64,000 nt of DNA, from contig NZ_VEEP01000011.1 of assembly GCF_007678455.1 (NCBI RefSeq), positions 62,001 to 126,000 on the forward strand, given 5' to 3'. The notes under the pieces are model-generated. The model searched no databases, was not told where the DNA came from, and worked only from the letters and a program-made list of their open reading frames with translations. Position 1 is the first letter of the stretch, and each line of letters begins with the position of its first letter. The stretch is from Cytobacillus oceanisediminis 2691 (GTDB lineage: Bacteria; Bacillota; Bacilli; Bacillales; Cytobacillaceae). This document shows positions 7,954-16,594 of this stretch, in pieces. Made by a program: the position numbers and the translations under genes.

Positions 7954-9099
7954 TTGAATTTGACTTTATTCATTGGAATATTTCTGTTGATGCTTTTTCT
8001 GATCGGCATGGTTGGCATCAAATTGATTAAAATTCCAGATATATTATTATATATTTTACTTGGACTGGTATTATCATTAGTTATTAAAGAATCCAAAGTA
8101 ATTGAAGTGGCAGGGGAGATTGGATTAGTCCTGCTGTTTTTTATTCTTGGAATGAAATTCCCTGTAAACAGGTTAATATCGAACAGTTCCAGGGTTTGGA
8201 AGGGCGGCTTGCTGGATGTGGTGCTGGGGGTTTTGGTAACTGCTGTGATCAGCTCGCTGTTCGGACTGGATTGGGTATCATCCTTGATTGTAGGTGGAAT
8301 TGTCTATGCTACCAGTTCGTCTATTACGGCAAAACTGTTGGAGGACAAGAACAGGACTGAGAATAAAGAATCCGAGTTCATGCTTCTGATCCTGGTTTTT
8401 GAGGATTTGATTGCTCCCGTCCTTGTAACAGTACTTATTGGACTCTCTGGAAAAGGATTGACGGTTACTGATTTTTTAATAATTTTAGCGAAGATAGGCA
8501 TTCTCGCCGGGATTGCCGTGTTCTTTGCAAAGGTTGTCTTTAAAAAGGCGGAATCAATTCTAAAAGAAATCAACCAGGACGATATATTCATCGTTTTGAT
8601 TACCGGCATTGCCCTCACCTACGGAGGAATTGCCATAATGCTGGAGCTATCAGAGGTAATCGGTGCCTTTCTCGCTGGTATGATGCTATCTGAGTTAACA
8701 ATAAAGGACAAGGTTGAAAAAGCAGCATTGCCAGTAAGGAATATATTCCTTCCATTCTTTTTCCTGAATTTTGGTCTTCACATTGAATTGACGAGCGATA
8801 TTCCTTATTTAGGACTGCTTGTCGTGCTCGTTCTGTGGTCGTTGATCCATAAATTGATTGTTGGGTATATGGGAGGGCAATGGTTTGGCCTGTCAAGAAG
8901 CGATTCGCTAAAAGCGGGGCTATCGCTTACTCAGCGGGGTGAGTTTTCCGTAATCATAGCTGCACTTGCAACTGGAGAGTTAAAGGTTTTCGCCAGTATA
9001 TATATCTTGGTTATTGCTTTTATAGGAACAATTTTGTTCCAGTTGGCACCAAGGTTAAATACATTGATCGTTGATAAAGTTAAAGAAAAAAGAAGTTAA
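7954..9099 (+). CDS. CPA2-type cation:proton antiporter
   Basis: A 381-residue polytopic protein of the monovalent cation:proton antiporter-2 family, with about 11-12 membrane segments. Family landmarks include ILLGLVLSLV, LLFFILGMKF, the LILVFEDLIAPVL segment in which acidic residues act in ion exchange, and LAGMMLSEL. There is no C-terminal RCK/TrkA_N domain, so any such regulator must be separate. The start is TTG, with AAAGGTGAT 9 bases upstream. The exchanged ion (K+ or Na+) cannot be told. Confidence 0.88.
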   Translation: MNLTLFIGIFLLMLFLIGMVGIKLIKIPDILLYILLGLVLSLVIKESKVIEVAGEIGLVLLFFILGMKFPVNRLISNSSRVWKGGLLDVVLGVLVTAVISSLFGLDWVSSLIVGGIVYATSSSITAKLLEDKNRTENKESEFMLLILVFEDLIAPVLVTVLIGLSGKGLTVTDFLIILAKIGILAGIAVFFAKVVFKKAESILKEINQDDIFIVLITGIALTYGGIAIMLELSEVIGAFLAGMMLSELTIKDKVEKAALPVRNIFLPFFFLNFGLHIELTSDIPYLGLLVVLVLWSLIHKLIVGYMGGQWFGLSRSDSLKAGLSLTQRGEFSVIIAALATGELKVFASIYILVIAFIGTILFQLAPRLNTLIVDKVKEKRS

Positions 9100-9131
9100 G
9101 CATTAAAGGGTCATCCCTTTAATGCTTTTTT
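9099..9131 (+). terminator. rho-independent terminator
   Basis: A perfect 12-bp stem (AGCATTAAAGGG/CCCTTTAATGCT) with a TCAT loop and a T tail follows the antiporter gene. Confidence 0.9.
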
Positions 9132-9161
9132 ATGTGGCCGGTACTTGGCCGGAATAATCCC

Positions 9162-9371
9162 TTATTCCAGTATTTCTTTTACACGCCCAACCTGACCGTC
9201 CTCAAGCCTAACCTTAATTCCGTGTGGATGTGTGCCCGAATTGGTAAGGAGATCTTTAACGACTCCCTGAGTGAGTTTTCCTGTTTTCTGGTCTGCCTTG
9301 AGAACTATATTTACTTTTAAACCAGGTTTGATGTCATTTCGATTTTTTCCATCTTTACTCTTTGTCATCAA
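9162..9371 (-). CDS. ywbE: YwbE family protein (DUF2196)
   Basis: A 69-residue protein matching the Bacillus YwbE family: NDIKPGLKVNIVLKADQKTG, then LTNSGTHPHGIKVRLEDGQV and GRVKEIL. It is a small beta-rich protein conserved across bacilli with no proven function. It is encoded alone on the minus strand, convergent with the antiporter gene. Confidence 0.88.
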   Translation of the reverse strand: MMTKSKDGKNRNDIKPGLKVNIVLKADQKTGKLTQGVVKDLLTNSGTHPHGIKVRLEDGQVGRVKEILE

Positions 9372-9452
9372 TCTTCACCTCACTTCATTTCAAGTATTCT
9401 ATTCTACCATCTTTTGCTTTATTATATAGGAAAAAAGCAAAGAGGGATTGCC

Positions 9453-10169
9453 TTGAAGGTTGGGAGATTGCCATGGTTGATTTTTTTTGTTCTTTTGTTT
9501 GCCGCCATACTGATTTATTTTCAACAAAATCAAAAAGAAAAATACGAAGGGTTTGATCTGATTCCTGAACGCACTGAGGATATTCCGCTATATAAAGGGC
9601 TGGAGGCAGATAGCCCAGTCTATAAAATAGAGGGAAATCATTGGAGTGAGGTCATGAAGTTTTACGAGGAGGAGCTCCCGAAAAATGGTTGGAGTTTAAT
9701 TATGCAGCAGGCCTCGTCAGATTCCAATGAGGATGGAGCTGGCTTCACATCAAGCTGGGAAAAGAAAGGGACAGATTGGGCATTGTCAATCAGCGGGTCA
9801 TATTTCATAAATATGGACCAGACGGAGGTCACATTCGATAGAACAGTACCAATAAAAGCTGCAAAATGGGTCGAATCTGAAGTGCCTGAGGTCTGTATAA
9901 ATGAGCAGCCAGACCGAAGTGGTGATTGCTTCAAGATGACTGACAAAAAAATAATCAGTCAAATTGGAGAAATGATCAATGAAGCACCAGAAGCAGGAAA
10001 TCAGCCACTTTTATATAAAGAGAAAAGCACTATTATGTTTGGAGCTTTGACTATTACTGTCTATTATGACTTGGATAACGGGATTTATTTAGTTTCAGAT
10101 AAGGGAACAAAATGGATGAAACCAGAAAAAGAGTTTTTTGAATTGACCCGAATTTCAAAAGAATATTAA
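9453..10169 (+). CDS. membrane-anchored hypothetical protein
   Basis: A 238-residue protein with one N-terminal membrane helix (WLIFFVLLFAAILIYF) and a long outward-facing soluble part; the family is not recognised. The segment near residues 60-110 (WSEVMKFYEEELPKNGW...) resembles domains repeatedly seen in secreted Bacillus proteins of unknown role. Two Cys are close together (VCINEQPDRSGDCF) and could form a disulfide outside the cell. TTG at 9453 follows GAGGG by a good spacing and is preferred over upstream in-frame codons. Confidence 0.75.
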   Translation: MKVGRLPWLIFFVLLFAAILIYFQQNQKEKYEGFDLIPERTEDIPLYKGLEADSPVYKIEGNHWSEVMKFYEEELPKNGWSLIMQQASSDSNEDGAGFTSSWEKKGTDWALSISGSYFINMDQTEVTFDRTVPIKAAKWVESEVPEVCINEQPDRSGDCFKMTDKKIISQIGEMINEAPEAGNQPLLYKEKSTIMFGALTITVYYDLDNGIYLVSDKGTKWMKPEKEFFELTRISKEY

Positions 10170-10348
10170 ACGTGTGATTAAATGGAAGTTGAATCTTGTT
10201 CGTTACTATTTAACTAGGCCGACCCGATTATTTTCTATTCACTGTTCAAAATAACGATTTAAAAAGAGATTATTTTTCCCTTAAAGTGTATCCTATTGAT
10301 AGTAAGTAATAGACTTTTATTAATATGAAGAAAAGGGAAGTGACCTTT

Positions 10349-11173
10349 GTGAATCCAACAGCTGCGGTGGCAAATGAATTACAACTAAAAGCCGAAACAA
10401 TCGCAAAGGAAATGGTAGATTCAATAGTTGAAATTGTTGGTGTCGAAATCCCAAAGAAGGAAATTGACCAGGCAATTGTTGTTTATACTGAGTACCTTGG
10501 GTTTCTTGGTGACTCAATCAGGAATGCAGATGAAACCACTCCTCATGGGTTGATTGAATGGAGCAAGGACAATGGAGAGAGGGAAGCTGCAAGAGGAGGA
10601 CAAATTTCTGACATACTTCTCAGATATCCGCCAACAAGAATAGTGTTTATCGATAAAATGGCAGATATAAGTCTCAAACATGGTGTAGACACTGAAGATT
10701 TAATTTGGATCAATAAAAAAGTAAACAATATGCTTGATATCAGCATTAATGAAACTGTATTTGCCTTTGAAAGGAAAGCTTCGAAACTGATGAAGGAAGT
10801 CCAGGACGAAGTGGATATCTTGTCGGCCCCAGTGGTTCCGGTCCAGGAGAATATAGCCGTCTTGCCTTTAGTCGGAAAAATGGACCATGATCGGGCGAGA
10901 CTAATCATGGAACGGGCGATTCCACAGGTTGCTCAGCAAAAGGTTCAATCGTTGATCATTGACTTTTCAGGAATTGTCACGATAGATGCAGCGATTGCCA
11001 AGCATATTTTTGATATTCATAATGTCCTGCGGTTGTTGGGAGTGGAATCGTTCGCAACTGGGATGCGCCCCGAACTAGCACAGGCTGCGGTAGAAGGTGG
11101 AGTTGATTTCTCGAGGATCAATACATTCGCAACTGTAAAACAGGCAATTGACAGCATCAATAACCAAAATTAA
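10349..11173 (+). CDS. RsbR-type STAS-domain stressosome protein
   Basis: A 274-residue protein. The N-terminal ~145 residues are an all-helical variable (sensor) region. The C-terminal STAS domain starts about residue 155 (NIAVLPLVGKMDHDRARLIMERAIPQ), with the conserved segment SLIIDFSGIVTIDAAIAKHI, where the Thr corresponds to an RsbT phosphorylation position, and GVESFATGMRPELAQ. This is the RsbR co-antagonist layout that feeds the sigma-B stress response (family knowledge); RsbRD (YqhA) is the likely counterpart. GTG at 10349 follows AAGGGAAGTGA closely, whereas the ATG at 10325 has no binding site. No RsbS/RsbT genes are adjacent. Confidence 0.87.
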   Translation: MNPTAAVANELQLKAETIAKEMVDSIVEIVGVEIPKKEIDQAIVVYTEYLGFLGDSIRNADETTPHGLIEWSKDNGEREAARGGQISDILLRYPPTRIVFIDKMADISLKHGVDTEDLIWINKKVNNMLDISINETVFAFERKASKLMKEVQDEVDILSAPVVPVQENIAVLPLVGKMDHDRARLIMERAIPQVAQQKVQSLIIDFSGIVTIDAAIAKHIFDIHNVLRLLGVESFATGMRPELAQAAVEGGVDFSRINTFATVKQAIDSINNQN

Positions 11174-11193
11174 TGGTTTATAGGAGGATGGAT

Positions 11194-11940
11194 TTGAATA
11201 AAAAAGGATCAAATATTAAATTAATTGCACTCGATATGGACGGAACTCTCCTCAATGAAAACCATGAGGTTACAGATGAAAATAGACAGGCAATCAAGGA
11301 AGCTGAACGAAGAGGGGTATTTGTGGTACTCAGTACCGGACGCAGTCTCAAAACAGCGCGAGATTATGTTATATCCCTCGAATTATCTTCTTATCTTGTG
11401 ACAGTTAATGGTGGAGAAATATGGGGACCAGATGGGGAGCTCGTTGAAGTTAATCCGGTCGATACAGAACATATCCAATGGATGTTTGAGCTGTCTAGGA
11501 AGCACAAAACGGGATTTTGGGCTACAAGCAGTGAAGACGTTTGGAGGAATAACATGCCAGAGGACTTATTTTCACAAAAGTGGCTCAAGTTTGGCTTCCA
11601 TATTGAAGAGGATGAAATCAGGAAAAGTGTATTAACAGAGTTAAAAGAAAAAGGTTTATTTGAAATAAGCAATTCCAGTCTGAAAAATATTGAAGTCAAC
11701 GCATTAGGAATCAATAAGGCCAAGGGCTTGCAGAAGGTCTGTGAATTATTAGGGATTTCAATGGAAAACGTGATGGCCGTTGGAGACAGCCTGAATGACA
11801 TTGCAATGATCACTGAGGCTGGATTGGGAATCGCGATGGGAAATGCCCAGGATGTTGTCAAGGAAGCTGCGGATGATGTTACAGGTACGAATCGTGAAAG
11901 CGGAGTCGCTCAGTCAATTCATAAATGGGTGCTCGTTTGA
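11194..11940 (+). CDS. HAD-superfamily Cof-type hydrolase
   Basis: A 248-residue haloacid dehalogenase-type phosphatase of the Cof (IIB cap) group. Motif I is ALDMDGTLLNENHEV, motif II has VVLSTGRS, motif III is the Lys in NKAKGLQKV, and motif IV is GDSLNDIAMI. These enzymes dephosphorylate sugar phosphates, FMN or similar small molecules; the substrate is not predictable. TTG at 11194 lies 6 bases after AGGAGG. The gene follows the STAS gene by 20 bases and is probably cotranscribed. Confidence 0.9.
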   Translation: MNKKGSNIKLIALDMDGTLLNENHEVTDENRQAIKEAERRGVFVVLSTGRSLKTARDYVISLELSSYLVTVNGGEIWGPDGELVEVNPVDTEHIQWMFELSRKHKTGFWATSSEDVWRNNMPEDLFSQKWLKFGFHIEEDEIRKSVLTELKEKGLFEISNSSLKNIEVNALGINKAKGLQKVCELLGISMENVMAVGDSLNDIAMITEAGLGIAMGNAQDVVKEAADDVTGTNRESGVAQSIHKWVLV

Positions 11941-11941
11941 A

Positions 11942-11977
11942 GAGAGGAAGCAGTTGCACTGCTTCCTCTCTCTGTTT
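11942..11977 (+). terminator. rho-independent terminator
   Basis: A perfect 12-bp stem (GAGAGGAAGCAG/CTGCTTCCTCTC) and the tail TCTGTTTAAT sit between the convergent HAD phosphatase and beta-helix genes. Confidence 0.85.
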
Positions 11978-11984
11978 AATATCG

Positions 11985-13664
11985 TCACACCTTAATCTCA
12001 CTTCCGAAGTGTCTCGATATATTTTGCCTGAAGCCTTTTGATTGAATATCCTTTACCATGGCCTTATTTTCAGATATTTGTACAACTGTCCTGCCATTGA
12101 TTGCCTCAGCGAAAACCTTCTCAACTGATGATTCTGTTACGCCCTTCCCGATTTCTATTGTTTTAGGAGCAGAATGTGTTGTGACCACATTTCTAATTTT
12201 TACATTGTCAGCATGATTATTGCCTCCGAAAACCTTGATGTCTGAACCAGCGTTTGAAAAACCCCTTAGTTCTATATTTTTTAGCATGACATTTCGGGCT
12301 CTGTACTGGATGGCCAAGACAGGTTCGCCATTATAGTCATAGGATGGATCGCCAATTGCCGTGAAATGGTTGACGGCAACGTTTTTGTACGCAGATACAA
12401 CCATGGCTCTAGGTGCTGAATGGGCATATAGTTCAGTGTAAACCGGATGGATGGAGATGATGTTGGCTGCTGTTATGTTAATGGCTGTTTTTGATTCAGG
12501 ATCATTCTCCTTGTGATGGCCAATATGCCGAAAATTATAAGATCTATTATCGTTCACGGATAAATGGCCTATAATGACAACATTATTTGCTGCAGAAGAT
12601 GTATGGTGGGCCTTAATTTCAATACCGCCGAAGCATCTGGTGGTAGAGTTGTTCAATAGCCATACATTTCTTGAACCATCATCTATTTCTATTCCGTTGG
12701 AGTTTGAAAATCCTTTTTTATGTGCTTTTCCGCTTGGATCACTCATATGGCAATTTGAAATGAAAATGTTATCGCTATGATGAGTGGTAATCCCATCATC
12801 GCCAAAACCGTAGCCTGTCAGATTGTCCAGCCAGATAAATTCACTTCCGCCCCTTGCCCGGTACCCATCTCCATAGTAATTGTAGAGAGGTGACGAAATG
12901 TCGAAGCAATGAAGCCCGGGGTTGATTCCTTCAACATCCTTTACCCAGCCGTATTTTACATTGGCATACAGCAGGCAGCTGGAGTGGTTTCCCCAGGTGC
13001 TTGTTTTTTCAACATTTCCGAGCCGTTCAACATTCCAGTCCAGGGTCATTCCGCTGACATAAATGTTGCGATTTCCCGTTCGGTGATGTTTATTCGTTAC
13101 TAGCCTTTTTCCTTTTGGGGAAGAGTCATGAAGCTTGATGACTGTTTTTCCCTTTCCTGCGCCGACAAGGATGGTATAGGATGGCAGTTTTATCTCCTTC
13201 ACGATAAATATACCTTCTGGTACATATACCTTTACATGTCCACGTCCAACAGCCATCCTGAAAGCTTCGGTATTATCTGTCTTACCATCTCCGACCGCTC
13301 CGAAGTCTTCAATATGAACCTCCCGATTAATTTCTTTTACGAGGTGTTTATACTCTTCATTCAATTTTCCTATCCAATCGGGAAAGACATTTCCATTTCT
13401 GTCAACAATCGTGTCATATTGAACAGCGTCATCAAAGGCTGATTTAGTCTGGAAAACTCTTCTTAGGCTAGTCTGGAAATTAGTGAAAATAGACGATATT
13501 TTTTTATTTGAATTCATTAATAGAGGCTTGTAATCCTCGCTGACTTCTCTGAATAACTGGTTAGTTTCACTGATCAATTGAACCATCGATAATTTTTTCC
13601 CGGAGATGCGTGAGATCATTTCAGCATTTTTCCTGGGGTCATGATTTCTTTCTAATTTCAGCAT
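11985..13664 (-). CDS. right-handed parallel beta-helix protein (pectate lyase 3-like)
   Basis: A 559-residue protein. After ~130 helical N-terminal residues comes a pectate-lyase-3 type start (VHIEDFGAVGDGKTDNTEAF), then a long series of beta-helix rungs rich in Asn, His and Gly (NNVVIIGHLSVNDNRSYNFR, NVMLKNIELRGFSN, NVKIRNVVTT). No signal peptide or membrane anchor is seen at the chosen start, so either it is cytoplasmic or it leaves by an unusual route. ATG at 13664 follows AAAGGTGGGAATAAG; the 36-residue extension from an upstream in-frame start at 13772 has no binding site. The fold is clear, the substrate is not; phage tail-spike, glycan lyase and structural roles all remain open. Confidence 0.8.
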   Translation of the reverse strand: MLKLERNHDPRKNAEMISRISGKKLSMVQLISETNQLFREVSEDYKPLLMNSNKKISSIFTNFQTSLRRVFQTKSAFDDAVQYDTIVDRNGNVFPDWIGKLNEEYKHLVKEINREVHIEDFGAVGDGKTDNTEAFRMAVGRGHVKVYVPEGIFIVKEIKLPSYTILVGAGKGKTVIKLHDSSPKGKRLVTNKHHRTGNRNIYVSGMTLDWNVERLGNVEKTSTWGNHSSCLLYANVKYGWVKDVEGINPGLHCFDISSPLYNYYGDGYRARGGSEFIWLDNLTGYGFGDDGITTHHSDNIFISNCHMSDPSGKAHKKGFSNSNGIEIDDGSRNVWLLNNSTTRCFGGIEIKAHHTSSAANNVVIIGHLSVNDNRSYNFRHIGHHKENDPESKTAINITAANIISIHPVYTELYAHSAPRAMVVSAYKNVAVNHFTAIGDPSYDYNGEPVLAIQYRARNVMLKNIELRGFSNAGSDIKVFGGNNHADNVKIRNVVTTHSAPKTIEIGKGVTESSVEKVFAEAINGRTVVQISENKAMVKDIQSKGFRQNISRHFGSEIKV

Positions 13665-13844
13665 CTTATTCCCACCTTTTAAAAAAGCTGCTAGAATATT
13701 ATTCCCGATGGAGGGAAAGATAACCTCTTTGTATGTTAAAAACATGATATTTAAGAGAGTATTAAGACCCAATGAGTTTTTATCCTGCCTATCAAGGTAA
13801 TCATAGAATAGATAGATTTTCTTTTAAAAGAAAGTGGGTTTTCC

Positions 13845-14867
13845 ATGATTACTTTAGGTCCAAGAGTGCTGAAAACTGGAATCGCAGTTGCCCTGGCCCT
13901 CTACTTAACAAAATGGATTGGATTAGAGCCGCCGGTTTTCGCGGCAATTGCAGCTTCGTTTACAATCCAGCCATCGATTTATCGCTCCTGGAAACAAGTT
14001 TTAGAACAATTCCAGGCTAATTTGGTCGGTGCGCTCATCGCCGTTGCCTCCATATATTTATTCGGAAACAACCCTGTTGTCATCGGCCTGGTAACAATGA
14101 TTGTCATCATATTAAGTCTGAAGCTTAAAATGGAAAGTTCAATATCCTTAACAGTTATCACGGTCTTAATCATGATGAGTTCACAGGAATTTGAAGGTAT
14201 CATTACAGCTGCCAACAAGTTCCTGATTGTCCTTGTAGGAATGGGATCGGCATTTCTCGTGAATCTCATCGTTTATCCGCCTAATTTCAATAAAAATTTC
14301 ACCGGTAAAATGGATAGCAGCTTTAAAACATTGTCATTGCTGATCAGGACGGCAATATCCAATGAACTTACCGAAAAAACTTTTCAAACACAGTGGGTCC
14401 AATTGCGAAAAGATATCGCTAAATTGGAAGAACTATATAAAATACTCGACGAAGAGAGAGAGAAAATATCAAAGTTCAAACGCCTTGATGTTAGGGAACT
14501 GGTCGTGTTTAAACAAATGCTGGCTTGTCTTCATCACGGCTTGAGACTCCTTGATATCGTCGAGGACCATTTCTTTCAGAGCCGGCCACAGCAGGAGGAG
14601 AGCAGAGAGTTTGATGATCATCTTGAAGAACTAATCCAATACCATGAACTGATTCTCCTGAAATACTCTGGCAAAATCAAGGAATTTAATGTAGATCAGA
14701 TTGTCGAGGAAAGCGGGAATTTCCTTGAAACAATCATGGAGGATAAAGCAATGGACCGAGATGACAGACTGCGTCTGACGATAATAGGTTCAGCTATTTA
14801 TGATTATGCCTTTCAACTCAAAAGGCTCGATGATTTGATTGATCAGTACCAAAAAAGAAAAATATGA
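13845..14867 (+). CDS. aromatic acid exporter family protein (DUF939, FUSC-like)
   Basis: A 340-residue protein with an N-terminal half of about five or six membrane segments (KTGIAVALALYLTKWIGL, FAAIAASFTIQPSIYRSWKQ, FLVNLIVYPPNF) and a helical, charged cytoplasmic half. The motif IQPSIYRSW and overall layout fit the ArAE_1/YqjA-type group related to FUSC transporters. Export of small aromatic or phenolic acids is a family-level inference. It starts at an ATG 70 bases after the beta-helix gene's longest possible start, divergently arranged. Confidence 0.85.
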   Translation: MITLGPRVLKTGIAVALALYLTKWIGLEPPVFAAIAASFTIQPSIYRSWKQVLEQFQANLVGALIAVASIYLFGNNPVVIGLVTMIVIILSLKLKMESSISLTVITVLIMMSSQEFEGIITAANKFLIVLVGMGSAFLVNLIVYPPNFNKNFTGKMDSSFKTLSLLIRTAISNELTEKTFQTQWVQLRKDIAKLEELYKILDEEREKISKFKRLDVRELVVFKQMLACLHHGLRLLDIVEDHFFQSRPQQEESREFDDHLEELIQYHELILLKYSGKIKEFNVDQIVEESGNFLETIMEDKAMDRDDRLRLTIIGSAIYDYAFQLKRLDDLIDQYQKRKI

Positions 14868-15033
14868 ATGGATTGAAGGAAATAAGCAAATAGACCGGCA
14901 GAGCCTAAAACAAAAATAAGAATAAATAATCCTTATTTGCATTAAGTATTAATATGTATGACCACAAGAATGCACTCATTGCATTCTCACGTGTAAATAC
15001 AGGGAATTCATTTTACTTCTAGGAGGGAATGCA

Positions 15034-15456
15034 TTGGGCAGACCAGCAGGTTTTTGGGTAAGACTAGGTGCGGCAATTTTGGATGGATTAATTATCGGTG
15101 TACCACTTTCAATCATTAGTTACCTGATAACAGGCAACGCGGAAGACAACATATTTACTTCCACAATGAACTTGGTATACACTGTTCTTGTGCCAGTAAT
15201 ATGGTCTGGCTATACCGTTGGAAAGAAAATTGTAGGGGTAAGGATCGCGAAAGTCAATGGCGAAAAACTTGGTTTTGGGACGATGCTCATGCGTACAGTA
15301 GTCGCTGGGCTTGTTTATCTATTGACTTTAGGGATTGGTGTAATTGTCAGTGCCTTCATGGTAGGTTTGCGCCAGGATAAAAGAGCGATTCATGATTTTA
15401 TTGCTGGAACTTATGTAACCTATGAAAAACCTGATGAAATAAATTATGAACAGTAA
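15034..15456 (+). CDS. RDD family membrane protein
   Basis: A 140-residue protein with the RDD-domain signature: an R-L-G-A-x-I-L-D start (FWVRLGAAILDGLIIGVPL), about three or four membrane helices, and KKIVGVRIAKVNG. The final D of the family motif is near RAIHDFIAGTYV. The function of stand-alone RDD proteins is mostly unknown; some act in ion exchange. The start is TTG after AGGAGGG. It is a single gene ending in a terminator. Confidence 0.88.
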   Translation: MGRPAGFWVRLGAAILDGLIIGVPLSIISYLITGNAEDNIFTSTMNLVYTVLVPVIWSGYTVGKKIVGVRIAKVNGEKLGFGTMLMRTVVAGLVYLLTLGIGVIVSAFMVGLRQDKRAIHDFIAGTYVTYEKPDEINYEQ

Positions 15457-15475
15457 TACCATTAGCGGCTTTAGG

Positions 15476-15503
15476 CACCTGGGATACCAGGTGTCTGTTT
15501 TTG
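15476..15503 (+). terminator. rho-independent terminator
   Basis: The stem CACCTGG/CCAGGTG with a GATA loop, then TCTGTTTTTGTG, follows the RDD gene. Confidence 0.8.
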
Positions 15504-15575
15504 TGTAGAAAAGCCTGGATTATGGTAGTATGATAGATTGAAATAGATTCCGAATAAAGAATGGGAAGTGAACCA

Positions 15576-16541
15576 ATGGGTCCAATTATGTTAGGTGTTT
15601 TAGCTGCCTTCTTTTTTGCTTTTACCTTCGTCCTTAATCAGTCAATGGAATTATCAGGTGGAAGCTGGATATGGAGTGCTTCATTAAGATACATATTCAT
15701 GGTCCCGTTCCTATTGGCAATAGTAGCTGCAAGGAAGAATTTAAAGTCATTAATCCAGCATATGAAACAAAATCTATTCCCGTGGTTTTTATGGAGTTTT
15801 ATTGGATTTGTCCTTTTTTATGCACCCCTGACATATGCGGCTGCCTATTCTCCAGGATGGCTGATCGCAGGTACATGGCAAATCACGATTATATCAGGCG
15901 CTTTTCTCAGTCCCTTGTTTTATGAAATAAAACAGACAAACGATGGTTTAGTAGCTGTCAGAGGAAAAATCCCTTTTAAGGGACTGGGGATGTCCGTTGT
16001 CATCTTATTGGGCATCATGTTGATGCAAATCGAACATGCACGGCAGATTCCTCTCCAAATGGTATTGCTTGGAGTGATTCCAGTCTTGATTGCATCTTTT
16101 GCTTATCCACTTGGCAATCGAAAAATGATGGAAGTTATTAATGGAAGTCTCGACGCCTATCAGCGAGTGCTTGGAATGACTTTGGCCAGTCTGCCATTCT
16201 GGCTCGTTCTTGCTGTTTTTGGTTATGTTACAGAGGGAGCTCCATCCATGAGCCAAAGCCTGCAATCCCTTCTTGTTGCCATTGCCTCAGGAGTAATCGC
16301 AACCGTATTGTTTTTCAGGGCAACAGATTTAGTTAGGGGGAATATGGCCCAACTTGCTGCTGTCGAAGCAACCCAGTCAATGGAGGTTCTCTTTGCGTTA
16401 GCTGGTGAATATTTAATCCTTTCGATGCCGCTGCCTTCTCCTTTATCCTGGGCAGGTATTGGACTTGTCATGCTTGGGATGGCATTGCACAGCTACTCTA
16501 CGCTTAGCAGAAAAGAAGAAAAGCTGAAAATAAGTGCTTAA
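15576..16541 (+). CDS. multidrug-resistance efflux-type DMT transporter
   Basis: A 321-residue protein with ten predicted membrane segments in two related halves, of the EmrE-like (Pfam EmrE/DMT superfamily) long form. Recognisable parts are a LGVLAAFFFAFTFVLNQSME start, the central PVLIASFAYPLGNRKMM, and the C-terminal AAVEATQSMEVLFALAGEYL. It likely exports a drug or metabolite by proton exchange (family inference). ATG at 15576 follows GGGAAGTGA by 4 bases and is preferred over the ATG at 15561, which overlaps that site. Confidence 0.82.
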   Translation: MGPIMLGVLAAFFFAFTFVLNQSMELSGGSWIWSASLRYIFMVPFLLAIVAARKNLKSLIQHMKQNLFPWFLWSFIGFVLFYAPLTYAAAYSPGWLIAGTWQITIISGAFLSPLFYEIKQTNDGLVAVRGKIPFKGLGMSVVILLGIMLMQIEHARQIPLQMVLLGVIPVLIASFAYPLGNRKMMEVINGSLDAYQRVLGMTLASLPFWLVLAVFGYVTEGAPSMSQSLQSLLVAIASGVIATVLFFRATDLVRGNMAQLAAVEATQSMEVLFALAGEYLILSMPLPSPLSWAGIGLVMLGMALHSYSTLSRKEEKLKISA

Positions 16542-16594
16542 TCTGAGAACAAGTTATTAGTAATTTAGCACTCTTTAAAAGAGGTGGATGCGGG

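Noticed and set aside
10325-10348. ATG at 10325 as start of the STAS protein
   Set aside because: It has no ribosome binding site and would overlap AAGGGAAGTGA, which is well placed for the GTG at 10349.
12574-13442. Plus-strand frames within the beta-helix gene
   Set aside because: They are antisense shadows of a long, well-patterned protein with a clear ribosome binding site.
14969-14988. GAATGC/GCATTC inverted repeat before the RDD gene as a terminator
   Set aside because: The stem is only 6 bp and no T tract follows; it may be chance.
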